NCBI GenBank assembly: GCA_023424995.1
Contig: JAFADH010000161.1
Coordinates: 1 to 31,561, forward strand
Length of the DNA stretch: 31,561 bases
From: Bacillota bacterium
Lineage (GTDB): Bacteria > Bacillota > Clostridia > Lachnospirales > Lachnospiraceae
Reading direction: 5' to 3'
Positions within the stretch are counted from its first letter, which is position 1. The number at the start of each line of letters is the position of its first letter. This document shows, piece after piece, positions 23,512 to 31,523 of this stretch. The notes under the pieces are model-generated. The model was given only the letters and a program-made list of their open reading frames with translations, made no database searches and had not been told where the DNA came from. Both the position numbers and the translations under genes were made by a program.

Positions 23512-25193
23512 GGCTTCTCAACCGATTGAAATTCCGTACACAGATCATCATAAGCTTTGCCATTGTGATCGCTTTTGTATTCGCAGCCTTCATGTTTACA
23601 TTACATATGATACTGCGGGACAGTTACCGGGATCAGGAAAGCCTCGTACTGGAGACATACGGACGCCAGATTCAAAATAACATAGACAACCGGATGGATT
23701 ATTTTCTCTCTTACTTAAAGCTGCTGTCAATGAACCGTGAATTGGTACGCACTATGGAGACAGAGGATTATCAACCGGTTACGGATACCCTGAACAGGGA
23801 GACCTCAGAGTTTTTACAGCTGAATGCGGGGCGGATCAGCAGTATCCGGCTGTACCGCAGCGGGATACACGGGACCCCGGACGGTATTGATGATATAGAC
23901 GGGATAATAGAGGCGCTGAGACGGACCGGTACGGCTTATCCGGAGAATGTCCTGATTACCGGAACTTATCTGAACAGCCGGAATGAGAAGGTATTCTCCA
24001 TCTTCCAGCGGGTATACCAGACGAATACCAAACGGGAATATTGTATCGAAATGCGGGTATATGAGACAGAGCTGCTGAGTTTTTTCAATGAAGATACCAG
24101 CGGGAATCATATATCGATTATCCATGGGGATAAGCTGATGTCTATGAATGACCGGCAGATGTTCAGCCGGTATCTGTACGAGATGAAAGGCCGGGATATA
24201 TTGGACATGGATATTCCTCCTGATGTTTCGGGAGGGCAGGCCGTTACGATTCTGACAAAGGACAGCAGCAGATTTGATGTCCTGATCGAAACCAGCAATC
24301 AATATCTGGACCGCGGATACCGGATGACTCTCATACGGATGATTCCGAATCTGGCAGCGGTATTGGTCATGGCTCTTTTCTTTACCTGGGTATTTACGGT
24401 ACATCTGCATCGGCGGCTGAAAGCACTGCAGGAAAAGATAGCGCTGATATCTAATTGGAATCTGAATGAAAAGCTGCATATTGACGGGAAGGATGAGTTT
24501 GGCATACTGGCGGATGAGCTTGATGACACCAGGCAGCGGATCCTGGAATTGATCGGACAGAACAATGAGATCAATAATCTCATACGCGCAGCCGAGATGA
24601 GTGCCCTGCGTGCACAGATAAATTCCCATTTTCTGTTTAATTCCTTATCCAGCATTAAGTGGCTTTCCCGTCAGGACGACCGCAACACCCTGTCGGATGC
24701 CGTAGACAGCCTGGCTTTATTCCTGCGCTATTCCCTTGCGCTGGATGAAAACCAGGTGGTTCTTAAGAGCGAGCTGCAGCATCTGGAGGCTTATATCTAT
24801 CTGCAGAAGCTTCGATATGAGAATGAAGTCACGGTACAGCTGGATATTGAGGATGAATTGCTGCAGTGCAGGACAGTAAAGCTGATTCTGCAGCCCCTGG
24901 TGGAAAATGCCATCTATCACGGAAGAAGGGAAGACGGATCTCATCTTAACATTATGATCTACAGCAGCTCGGATGAAGATTTTTATTATCTGATTGTTGA
25001 AGATGACGGCAATGGTATTACTTCCAGGCAATTGCAGGATATCCGCGATGGAAAAGCCAATAGCTCCAAAAGCGGTTACGGACTTAAGAATGTCATTGAC
25101 CGTGTGCGAATGTGCTCCGACGGAAAAGGTGCGGTGGATATCGAAAGCCAGCTGAATTATTATACGAAGATAACCATAAGGCAGCCAAAATAG
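23508..25193 (+). CDS. YesM-type sensor histidine kinase
   Basis: A 561-residue sensor kinase with a first membrane helix (about 12-35), an extracytoplasmic sensor domain (about 36-275), a second helix (about 279-299), a HAMP-like linker and a His_kinase domain. H374 in RAQINSHFLFNSL is the phosphorylation site. The ATPase motifs are QPLVENAIYHG (N467), EDDGNGI and GYGLKNV. The GTG start overlaps the stop of the regulator gene (GTGA), after a GGAGGG site, so the two are translationally coupled. Such pairs usually sense sugars outside the cell, often with help from a binding protein, and control the adjacent ABC uptake genes. Confidence 0.92.
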   Translation: MRLLNRLKFRTQIIISFAIVIAFVFAAFMFTLHMILRDSYRDQESLVLETYGRQIQNNIDNRMDYFLSYLKLLSMNRELVRTMETEDYQPVTDTLNRETSEFLQLNAGRISSIRLYRSGIHGTPDGIDDIDGIIEALRRTGTAYPENVLITGTYLNSRNEKVFSIFQRVYQTNTKREYCIEMRVYETELLSFFNEDTSGNHISIIHGDKLMSMNDRQMFSRYLYEMKGRDILDMDIPPDVSGGQAVTILTKDSSRFDVLIETSNQYLDRGYRMTLIRMIPNLAAVLVMALFFTWVFTVHLHRRLKALQEKIALISNWNLNEKLHIDGKDEFGILADELDDTRQRILELIGQNNEINNLIRAAEMSALRAQINSHFLFNSLSSIKWLSRQDDRNTLSDAVDSLALFLRYSLALDENQVVLKSELQHLEAYIYLQKLRYENEVTVQLDIEDELLQCRTVKLILQPLVENAIYHGRREDGSHLNIMIYSSSDEDFYYLIVEDDGNGITSRQLQDIRDGKANSSKSGYGLKNVIDRVRMCSDGKGAVDIESQLNYYTKITIRQPK

Positions 25194-25203
25194 CCTTAAA
25201 TTA

Positions 25204-25316
25204 TACAACTGATTTATGCAACTAATTTATCAACTGATTTATGCAACTGATTTATGCAAGTGATTTATACAAGTGATTTATACAACTGATTTATCAACTA
25301 ATTTATGCAACTGAGC
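25204..25316. repeat. Tandem array of 12-14 bp units
   Basis: About nine imperfect copies of a unit close to GCAACTGATTTAT (variants CAAGTG, CAACTA) follow the kinase stop codon directly. Unit length varies between 12 and 14 bp. No spacer structure is present, so it is a simple tandem repeat and not CRISPR. Confidence 0.85.
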
Positions 25317-25533
25317 ATTAATACATGCTTTGGATGTCATAGGCTGGAATTATGTGACTGAATAAATACGTGTTAATATCCGCCTTATATGAACGGACGA
25401 TATATGGCATATGAAGCATGAATAAAACAAATTCAGATGATGCCGGGATTATATATGAAATCATATCCCCTGTAAAATTCCTGCGGATGAAGCGTTGTTT
25501 AAAACTAAATTTGGGTTTCTGCAATATAAACAG

Positions 25534-25577
25534 CCGGTATCTTTGATTATTAAAGGATACCGGTTTATTCTATTTTT
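25534..25577 (+). terminator. Probable terminator of the two-component operon
   Basis: CCGGTATC (25534-25541) pairs with GATACCGG (25556-25563) around an AT-rich loop, followed by TTTATTCTATTTTT. Between the tandem array and this hairpin (25317-25533) I see no gene. Confidence 0.7.
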
Positions 25578-25614
25578 AATCTGGAATTTCTTAATGCAAG
25601 AATTTTAAACCATC

Positions 25615-25720
25615 TTAAAATATCAATTCAAAAAATCAAAACAGAAATAAATTGCACATAAAATATCAAAAATAAACAATTGTTTTGTCTATTGTATACA
25701 AAACACAAGTCCGCTAGAAT
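25615..25720 (+). promoter_or_regulatory. Promoter and upstream control block of the permease operon (copy 2)
   Basis: TTGTAT (25692-25697), a 17-bp spacer and TAGAAT (25715-25720) form the promoter. TTAAAATATCAATTCAA (25615-25631) is identical to the element upstream of the binding-protein gene and lies at nearly the same distance (74 versus 75 bp to a shared CTATTG). Related ATTGCA/ATTGTA repeats lie 40 bp apart at 25651 and 25691. TTGTATACAA at 25692-25701 is a perfect palindrome in this copy only. Confidence 0.7.
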
Positions 25721-25753
25721 TAGTTTACAAAGAAATTAAGGGGGACAAAACGA

Positions 25754-26686
25754 ATGAGCCACAGTATTACACGGAAAAAGAAAAAATCGGGATGGAAATA
25801 TCTCATATCGAATCGCTATTTATATCTTATGCTGATTCCTTGCGCGGCCTACTTCATCATTTTCAATTATATACCAATGTACGGACTTATTCTGGCATTC
25901 AAGGATTTTAAGTTTTCAACGGGTATCATAGGCAGTGCGTGGGTCGGCCTGGAGAATTTCAGGTATCTCTTTCATCTGGAGGCATTCTACAGGGTCTTTG
26001 GCAATTCGTTATTATTGAATCTGTTAAAGCTCATTATCTATTTTCCAATTCCTATTATGCTGACCATGGCACTGAACGAGATACCCTTCCTTAAGTACAA
26101 GCGGATAACGCAGACCTTGCTTTACCTGCCGTATTTTATCTCCTGGGTGGTTATCGGAGGGATATTGGTCAATCTTCTTTCCCCCTCCTGGGGAATTATA
26201 AACAGTGCGATTCGTGCATTCGGCGGTGAGCCCGTGTTCTTTTTAGGCAGTTCAAAATACTTTCGGGGCATTGCAATTGTTTCAAATATATGGAAGAATG
26301 TCGGATGGGATACGATCATCTACCTGGCAGCCATTACCTCTATTAATCCGGAGCTGTATGAAGCGGCAACCGTGGACGGCGCTTCACGTCTGCAGCGGAT
26401 CCTGCATATAACGTTGCCGGGGATCAAAGGTACCATAGTCATACTGTTGCTATTGACCATCGGTAATATTATGAATAACGGCTTTGAGCAGATCTTTATG
26501 CTGCAGAATGCCAGTAACCTGGCTGTTTCGGAAGTATTTGAGACATATACCTACAGGCTGGGAATCATAAACGGACGGTTTTCCTTTGCGACCACAGTCG
26601 GCCTGTTTAGTTCCGTTGTAGGCTTTACGCTGCTCATGATTGCGAACGGAGCAGCCAAATTGATGGGAGAGGAGGGGATATTTTGA
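25754..26686 (+). CDS. Sugar ABC transporter permease (LplB family)
   Basis: A 310-residue inner-membrane permease with six predicted helices. A basic cytoplasmic N-terminus (KKKKSGWKYLISNRYLY) leads into the first helix. The EAA loop that docks the ATPase is visible in YEAATVDGASRLQRILHITLP near residue 210. The family imports oligosaccharides with a YtcP-type partner and a binding lipoprotein. AAGGGGGA precedes the ATG. The stop overlaps the TTG start of the second permease. It has its own promoter block matching that of the binding protein 8 kb upstream. Confidence 0.92.
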   Translation: MSHSITRKKKKSGWKYLISNRYLYLMLIPCAAYFIIFNYIPMYGLILAFKDFKFSTGIIGSAWVGLENFRYLFHLEAFYRVFGNSLLLNLLKLIIYFPIPIMLTMALNEIPFLKYKRITQTLLYLPYFISWVVIGGILVNLLSPSWGIINSAIRAFGGEPVFFLGSSKYFRGIAIVSNIWKNVGWDTIIYLAAITSINPELYEAATVDGASRLQRILHITLPGIKGTIVILLLLTIGNIMNNGFEQIFMLQNASNLAVSEVFETYTYRLGIINGRFSFATTVGLFSSVVGFTLLMIANGAAKLMGEEGIF

Positions 26687-27591
26687 AAGGTTCCCGCAGA
26701 ATGTTCAGAAAATTTGCACAGGATCCGTCCGGATCCATATTTGTGGCAGTATGCTTTGCAGTGGTCACCATATTTTCCTTATGCTGTGTGCTTCCGTTTT
26801 TATATGTATTTTTTACTTCCTTCATGTCATATGATGAATATCTGGCGCATCCTTTGCGGGTCATACCGGCAAAAATTGATCTTCAGGCATATAAGGAGAT
26901 ATTCGGGTATGCTTTAATACGTTCCGGATATTTTATTACGGTCACGGTTACGGTAGCGGGTACGGCACTCAGCATATTTTTGCTGGTCATTTCAGGATAC
27001 CCGCTTTCAAAGCCCGGCTTAAAAGGGCGCAAGGTTATTATGGGAATGATTTTATTTACCATGTTTTTTAACGGAGGAATGATTCCGAATTATATATTGA
27101 TCCGGGAACTGGGAATTTATGATAACATTCTTGCCTTGATTCTGCCGGGATGTATCAGTGCGTTTAACTTAATCCTGATGAAGAATTTTATCAGAACTAC
27201 GATACCGGACTCACTGGAGGAAGCGGCAAGGGTTGACGGAGCCAATGATGTACGTATTTTGGTCTCGGTGGTGATACCGGTGCTAAAACCGGCAATCGCT
27301 ACTATGACCATCTTCAGCGCCGTATTCTACTGGAATAATTACTTCTCGGCCATGATGTACATATCGGACCGGAAGCGGTGGCCTCTTATTCTTGTATTAA
27401 GAGAACTGGTAGTGGAAAATACGGATGCGGTTTCCCCTGTCACGGCCATGCTTACAGCAGCGGCGCGCAGTCACCCGTTTACGCTGAAGATGGCGGCTAT
27501 CGTAATTACCATATTGCCGATCTTAGTGATATATCCCTTTATGCAGAGGTACTTTGTAAAGGGGATATCCCTTGGGTCCGTAAAGGAATGA
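26683..27591 (+). CDS. Sugar ABC transporter permease (YtcP/LplC family)
   Basis: A 302-residue second permease subunit with six helices and the EAA loop LEEAARVDGANDVRILVSVVIP. It ends in RYFVKGISLGSVKE, the typical tail of carbohydrate ABC permeases of the MalG/YtcP type. The best start is a TTG at 26683, overlapping the previous stop (TTGA) and 5 bp after GGAGGGG. An ATG at 26701 is a weaker alternative. In comparable loci the binding protein often follows; here a truncated Ig-like fragment lies 25 bp downstream instead. Confidence 0.9.
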   Translation: MKGSRRMFRKFAQDPSGSIFVAVCFAVVTIFSLCCVLPFLYVFFTSFMSYDEYLAHPLRVIPAKIDLQAYKEIFGYALIRSGYFITVTVTVAGTALSIFLLVISGYPLSKPGLKGRKVIMGMILFTMFFNGGMIPNYILIRELGIYDNILALILPGCISAFNLILMKNFIRTTIPDSLEEAARVDGANDVRILVSVVIPVLKPAIATMTIFSAVFYWNNYFSAMMYISDRKRWPLILVLRELVVENTDAVSPVTAMLTAAARSHPFTLKMAAIVITILPILVIYPFMQRYFVKGISLGSVKE

Positions 27592-27991
27592 TAGGAATAA
27601 TACTGCTACCCTGAGTGTGAATGCTATGAAAGGGATAGTGCAATGGAAGTCAGAGAATGAAGCAGTAGCAAAGGTAAGTAAGAATGGTAAAGTAACTGCC
27701 GTAAAGGCAGGTACTACAAGAATTAAGGCCGTAGTTAACGGAATCACCATGACCTGTGAAATAACGGTGAAGAAAACATCCATCAGTAAAAGTACCATAT
27801 CAATAGTGGCAGGGAATACCTCCAGACTAAATATCATAGGGATATCCTCCGGAATTACCTGGTCCAGTAGTAATAAATCAGTTGCCTCAGTGAGCAGTAC
27901 AGGTGTTATTACTGCTAAAAAAGCAGGAACTGCAGTGGTTACAGCCAGGGTTAACGGGCAAATATATACCTGCAAGGTAACAGTTAAATAG
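27584..27991 (+). pseudogene. 5'-truncated bacterial Ig-like (Big_2) domain remnant
   Basis: The frame is open from 27584, just inside the permease gene's 3' end. From about 27596 it reads as Big_2 sequence: NNTATLSVNAMKGIVQWKSE, then VAKVSKNGKVTAVKAGT, then a second repeat with ITWSSSNKSVASVS and GVITAKKAGTAVVTA, ending in the common C-terminal CKVTVK. It begins in the middle of a domain, lacks a signal peptide and has no ribosome binding site at the first GTG (27617). It is best explained as the tail of a cell-surface protein gene whose front was deleted when the permease operon was joined here. About 1.5 domains remain intact without stops. Confidence 0.75.
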
Positions 27992-28181
27992 AAGAGTATA
28001 TCTGATAAAATCATTTTGACATATAACACCTATATCAATTATGGGGATATTTTCAGCTTCGTATCATCTTACCAGTCTGAAAGTATCATAAGTGAAAAGT
28101 ATCGCTGCGGTATGGAAAAATATTTATTGTAAATTAAGAAATACATAAAAGATAACTTAAGAAGTTATTTTCAGATAATCA

Positions 28182-28214
28182 GGCTGTCTTGTTTAAAGAC
28201 AGCCGTTTATTTGT
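28182..28214 (+). terminator. Intrinsic terminator downstream of the permease operon and Ig-like remnant
   Basis: GGCTGTCTT (28182-28190) pairs perfectly with AAGACAGCC (28196-28204), followed by GTTTATTTGT. A smaller hairpin TAACTT/AAGTTA with TTTT lies just upstream, near 28153-28171. The rest of the 330-bp gap 27992-28320 holds no gene I can support. Confidence 0.75.
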
Positions 28215-28252
28215 CCCGCATGAAAAAGCTTATATATAGTAGATATATCACA

Positions 28253-28305
28253 TTTAGATTAGTAATAATTTGTGTTATTCTTAATGGTAATAACAAAAAT
28301 TATTA
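28253..28305 (+). promoter_or_regulatory. Candidate promoter with overlapping inverted repeat before the TPR-protease gene
   Basis: TTTAGA (28253-28258), 17 bp, then TATTCT (28276-28281) preceded by TGT is a moderate extended -10 promoter. A 17-bp inverted repeat with one mismatch (28263-28279 and 28289-28305, arms near TAATAATTTGTGTTATT) overlaps the -10 and ends just before the ribosome binding site AGGGTGG. It could be an operator or an mRNA hairpin. Confidence 0.45.
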
Positions 28306-28320
28306 GGGTGGATTATTATA

Positions 28321-30555
28321 ATGAAACACATAATCAATAAAATTAAAAATGTAATCAAAATTATTTCAGTTGTTATATGTTCGGTATTTTTTATAATTAT
28401 AGTAGCAGGGGATATGCTGCAATTTGTTATGGGGCCGACAGAAGAGACAAAGACAAAAACATTAATCAGGAATTCTGCGGAGAAAGAAAATCAAAACGGA
28501 CTGGAGATGGTGAAGGCAGATCAGGCAGAAGGAGCAATAGAACATTTGCAAAAAGCACTGGAATATGCACTGCAGTTGAAAGAGCTGGAGGATAATTATA
28601 CAAGTAAATCGCTGCTGGGTGATATTTATAATAATTTTTGTTATGCTTATCATCAGCTTGATGAATATATGTTAAGCCTGGAATATGCCAATAAAGCCAT
28701 CGTGTTATCCCCTGATTACAGTGTGGAGTACAGTAACAGAGGAAATGCCTATTTGGGTTTATACCAATATGAAGAGGCGCTGCGGGATTATGATGAAGCG
28801 CTCAGACTGGATTCTTCGAATCTTTATGCCTATTATGGCAAAGGCCTTATATATTATACCCAGCAGAAGTATGAAGAAGCCTTTCAGATGATGGAAAAAT
28901 ATCTAACCTTTGATGACTGGGAGTCTGAGGCATACTTATATATGATCTGGTGCTGTTATTACCTTGGTAAATATGAGAAAGGATTAGAGATATCAGATAA
29001 AGCGATCTCCATATTTAAACTCAGCACTGAGTTTTATGATGCCAAAGGACAGATTCTGCAGGCAGCGGAAGGTTATGATAAAGCGGAACAATATTATAAG
29101 ACCGTGGCAAGTCTCTTAAATGGCCGGGCGGAAGCACAAAGCCTGCTTGGAGGATTTTATTATAATAACGGAGATTATGCTGCAGCTCTGGATTATTTCC
29201 TTGACATAAAGGAAGTATTTCCTGAGAATATAGATATGGATAATTGGATTATCCTGTGCTACACGGCCATGGGAGATATGGAACAGGCAGCCTCCCATTA
29301 TCGGAACATATTCGACGAAGGAAAAGCCACCGCTTCATTAAGTAACAGCATCGGCAATGAATATTCGTATCAGGGCTATTACATGGAATCCATTGATTAT
29401 TTTGATAAGGCGATCGGGATTGATCCCGACGGCAGGGAAGCATACATCAACAAATTATACTCCCTGTATTGCGGAAAACGCTATTCAAGATGTATTGAAT
29501 TCGGGAAATCCGCACTGGGTAAATTTAAAGATGATATAGATATATTATGGTATATCGGGGAAAGCTATTACAGCCTTTCTGATTATGAAGAAGCTTTACA
29601 ATGGTACATACGCATAACAGAAACAGAGCCGAAAAATGATACGGTACTTTCCTACATCAGTGGTATCTATACTATAATGGAGGATTATGTGAATGCGGAG
29701 GAATATGTCGAAAGGGCACTTTCCGTTAACCGTAACAATGATACTGCGCTTGGTATCAAAGCAACCATAGCGGACAGAAAGAAGCCGATAGTCCGGCAAA
29801 TAAGAGAACATATTCAGGATGATTATTTATATAATGACATAGATACCGGCAGTATTAATCAATTATTTCAAGATGACAGTATGACAAATGAAGATATCGG
29901 CAATGCTCTGGAACAAGGAAAGAAGGAGGGTGATATCTTTACAGGTGCTATTTATGACGATTACTATGATTATTATGAAATGCATATGAAAAATGTCGAT
30001 TACGTGGAATATGATGACATGGATTATATCCGGATCTACGATTTTAACCAGAATACGGACGATCAGGTGATTGAAATACTGGATTCAATTCATGATACGG
30101 AGAACAGAAATCTCACCATTGATCTCCGGCAAAACAGCGGCGGTCTTACGGAAGCCGCTAATAATATACTGGATGTATTGCTTGCCGACTGTGTGACCTG
30201 TACGATAATTTATAAAGATGGCTATACCTATAACTATTATTCCGACGCATCGCAGATTAAATTCAAAAACATCTATATCCTTGTGGACGGAGGATCAGCC
30301 AGTGCCTCGGAATTGCTGGCCTTAGGGCTAAAGACATACCTGGGCAATGTGACGGTGATCGGCAGTAATACCTACGGCAAGGGTGTGGGGCAGCTGTCCT
30401 ACGAATATAAGGAAAGAAAGCTTATGGTATTCTTAGTGAATCATTATTGGAATGTAAGAGAACAGAATATTATGGAAAAGGGTATTGTACCGGATGTTCA
30501 TGTGGTATCAGAGGAGCTTGAGGATTATATAAAAGCAATTGAGAATGACAGGTAA
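28321..30555 (+). CDS. Membrane-anchored TPR protein with C-terminal S41 peptidase domain
   Basis: A 744-residue protein. One N-terminal helix (about 13-35) anchors it, with the bulk probably outside the cytoplasm. Residues about 50-510 are TPR repeats; a clear pair is YSNRGNAYLGLYQYEEALRD followed by NLYAYYGKGLIYYTQQKYEE. From about 560 an S41 (C-terminal processing) peptidase domain follows: DYIRIYDFNQNTDDQV, LTIDLRQNSGG, then GGSASASE with S661 as the likely nucleophile, and TYGKGVGQ with K687 as the general base. No PDZ domain is seen between TPR and protease, unlike most CtpA-type enzymes, so the TPRs may replace it in substrate selection. It is monocistronic, with base composition more AT-rich than the left part of the window. 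Its substrate is unknown. Confidence 0.85.
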   Translation: MKHIINKIKNVIKIISVVICSVFFIIIVAGDMLQFVMGPTEETKTKTLIRNSAEKENQNGLEMVKADQAEGAIEHLQKALEYALQLKELEDNYTSKSLLGDIYNNFCYAYHQLDEYMLSLEYANKAIVLSPDYSVEYSNRGNAYLGLYQYEEALRDYDEALRLDSSNLYAYYGKGLIYYTQQKYEEAFQMMEKYLTFDDWESEAYLYMIWCCYYLGKYEKGLEISDKAISIFKLSTEFYDAKGQILQAAEGYDKAEQYYKTVASLLNGRAEAQSLLGGFYYNNGDYAAALDYFLDIKEVFPENIDMDNWIILCYTAMGDMEQAASHYRNIFDEGKATASLSNSIGNEYSYQGYYMESIDYFDKAIGIDPDGREAYINKLYSLYCGKRYSRCIEFGKSALGKFKDDIDILWYIGESYYSLSDYEEALQWYIRITETEPKNDTVLSYISGIYTIMEDYVNAEEYVERALSVNRNNDTALGIKATIADRKKPIVRQIREHIQDDYLYNDIDTGSINQLFQDDSMTNEDIGNALEQGKKEGDIFTGAIYDDYYDYYEMHMKNVDYVEYDDMDYIRIYDFNQNTDDQVIEILDSIHDTENRNLTIDLRQNSGGLTEAANNILDVLLADCVTCTIIYKDGYTYNYYSDASQIKFKNIYILVDGGSASASELLALGLKTYLGNVTVIGSNTYGKGVGQLSYEYKERKLMVFLVNHYWNVREQNIMEKGIVPDVHVVSEELEDYIKAIENDR

Positions 30556-30622
30556 GTTTGTTCCCTGATACACTCAGGTATTTCTGTCCGGACTGCTTAT
30601 ATGACGTATAAGCCTATAGTAT

Positions 30623-30675
30623 CTGGCATTTAATTTTGCATATATGTAAAATGCCAGTTACATATATGCAAAATT
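30623..30675 (+). promoter_or_regulatory. Overlapping alternative inverted repeats upstream of arsenate reductase
   Basis: AATTTTGCATATATGTAA (30632-30649) and its exact complement (30658-30675) form an 18-bp perfect inverted repeat. A competing hairpin pairs CTGGCATTT (30623-30631) with AAATGCCAG (30649-30657), whose loop is the left arm of the first. The arms contain -35-like TTGCAT (30637) and -10-like TACATA (30659), 16 bp apart. It is probably an operator over the promoter, possibly for an ArsR-type repressor, or an alternative RNA switch. Confidence 0.6.
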
Positions 30676-30720
30676 ATTTGATGATCAAGACGCATAACCG
30701 ATGAAATAGAGGATAATAAC

Positions 30721-31122
30721 ATGAATAATAAACCCAAGGTAGCATTTGTATGTGTTCATAATTCCTGCCGCAGCCAGATTGCGGAAGCTCTGGGGAAACT
30801 GTATGCAGGAGATATATTTGAGAGTTATTCGGCAGGAACCCATCGTAAGGACCGGATAAATCCGGATGCGGTACGCTTAATGAAGAGTATCTATGGTATC
30901 GATATGGAAGAGACGCAGTATAATAAGCTGATTGCGGATATACCTGCCCCGGACGCAGTAATCACCATGGGCTGCAATGTGGAATGTCCTGTGATACCCT
31001 GTAGAATCCGTGAAGACTGGGGCCTGGAGGATCCTTCCGGAAAAAGTGACGAAGAATTCATCGCAGTCATTAAGATTATAGAGAAGAAAATCAAAGAACT
31101 GCGAGAACGATTAGCACAGTAA
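30721..31122 (+). CDS. arsC: Arsenate reductase (thioredoxin-coupled, low-molecular-weight phosphatase fold)
   Basis: A 133-residue cytosolic enzyme reducing arsenate to arsenite. The phosphate-binding loop CVHNSCRS provides C11 and R17 (CX5R). ITMGCNVECP supplies resolving cysteines C85 and C89, with a further C94. EDWGLEDPSGK contains the general-acid Asp (D104). This matches thioredoxin-linked ArsC enzymes of Firmicutes, and the length is normal. A GAGG site precedes the ATG. No arsR, arsB or acr3 is seen within the window, although the gene starting at the right edge is not identifiable. The upstream inverted repeat suggests its own repressor-controlled promoter. Confidence 0.9.
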   Translation: MNNKPKVAFVCVHNSCRSQIAEALGKLYAGDIFESYSAGTHRKDRINPDAVRLMKSIYGIDMEETQYNKLIADIPAPDAVITMGCNVECPVIPCRIREDWGLEDPSGKSDEEFIAVIKIIEKKIKELRERLAQ

Positions 31123-31205
31123 TAATCAACTTCTCAATTCTGCGCCGGGTATATGTCGTAAAGCGGCTCGGTTATACGGAAAAACTTTTATAATGATGTT
31201 ATTTT

Positions 31206-31236
31206 CAACGGCCGCCGGGAAACCTGGCGGTCGTTG
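31206..31236. other. GC-rich hairpin after arsC
   Basis: CAACGGCCGCC (31206-31216) pairs with GGCGGTCGTTG (31226-31236) apart from one G-U position. It is followed not by a T-run but by a tandem repeat. It may still end or stabilise the arsC mRNA. Confidence 0.5.
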
Positions 31237-31354
31237 CCATATAAGAATTATTGTGCCATATAAGAATTATTGTGCCATATAAGGATTATTGACATATAAG
31301 GGTTATTGTGACATATAAGGGTTATTGTGCAATATAGAGTTATTGTACAATAGA
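31236..31354. repeat. Tandem array of about six 17-20 bp units
   Basis: Units near GCCATATAAGAATTATTGT repeat about six times and decay rightward (CATATAAGGGTTATTGTGA, AATATAGAGTTATTGTAC). The first two are identical and the later ones diverge, typical of a slippage-derived array. It starts at the last base of the GC-rich hairpin behind arsC. Confidence 0.85.
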
Positions 31355-31523
31355 TCAAAAATTGAAAGATTATTAATTTTTGGAAATATTACATACAAGC
31401 CATATGGATGGTATATGTTTTTTGTTTCGATTGTATTAACTGTCTGAAGGATGAAATTATTATTAATGCAGTGCAACATTTTATGCTTTATAAGCGTATA
31501 TGAAGTGAAGGGGGTGAAGCATT

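Noticed and set aside
23814..24629. 271-codon minus-strand ORF
   Set aside because: Entirely antisense to the sensor histidine kinase, whose motifs confirm the plus strand is coding.
25318..25524. 68-codon minus-strand ORF before the permease operon
   Set aside because: No ribosome binding site, no family resemblance, and it lies in AT-rich intergenic sequence.
28016..28044. Promoter suggested by a perfect TTGACA
   Set aside because: No acceptable -10 lies 16-18 bp downstream, and a terminator intervenes before the next gene.
27992..28132. 46-codon open stretch continuing in frame after the Ig-like remnant's stop
   Set aside because: CKVTVK followed by a stop is a natural end for Big_2 proteins; the continuation has no start, no ribosome binding site and no recognisable domain.
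31236..31354. CRISPR array
   Set aside because: Units are contiguous without unique spacers, and no cas genes are present.
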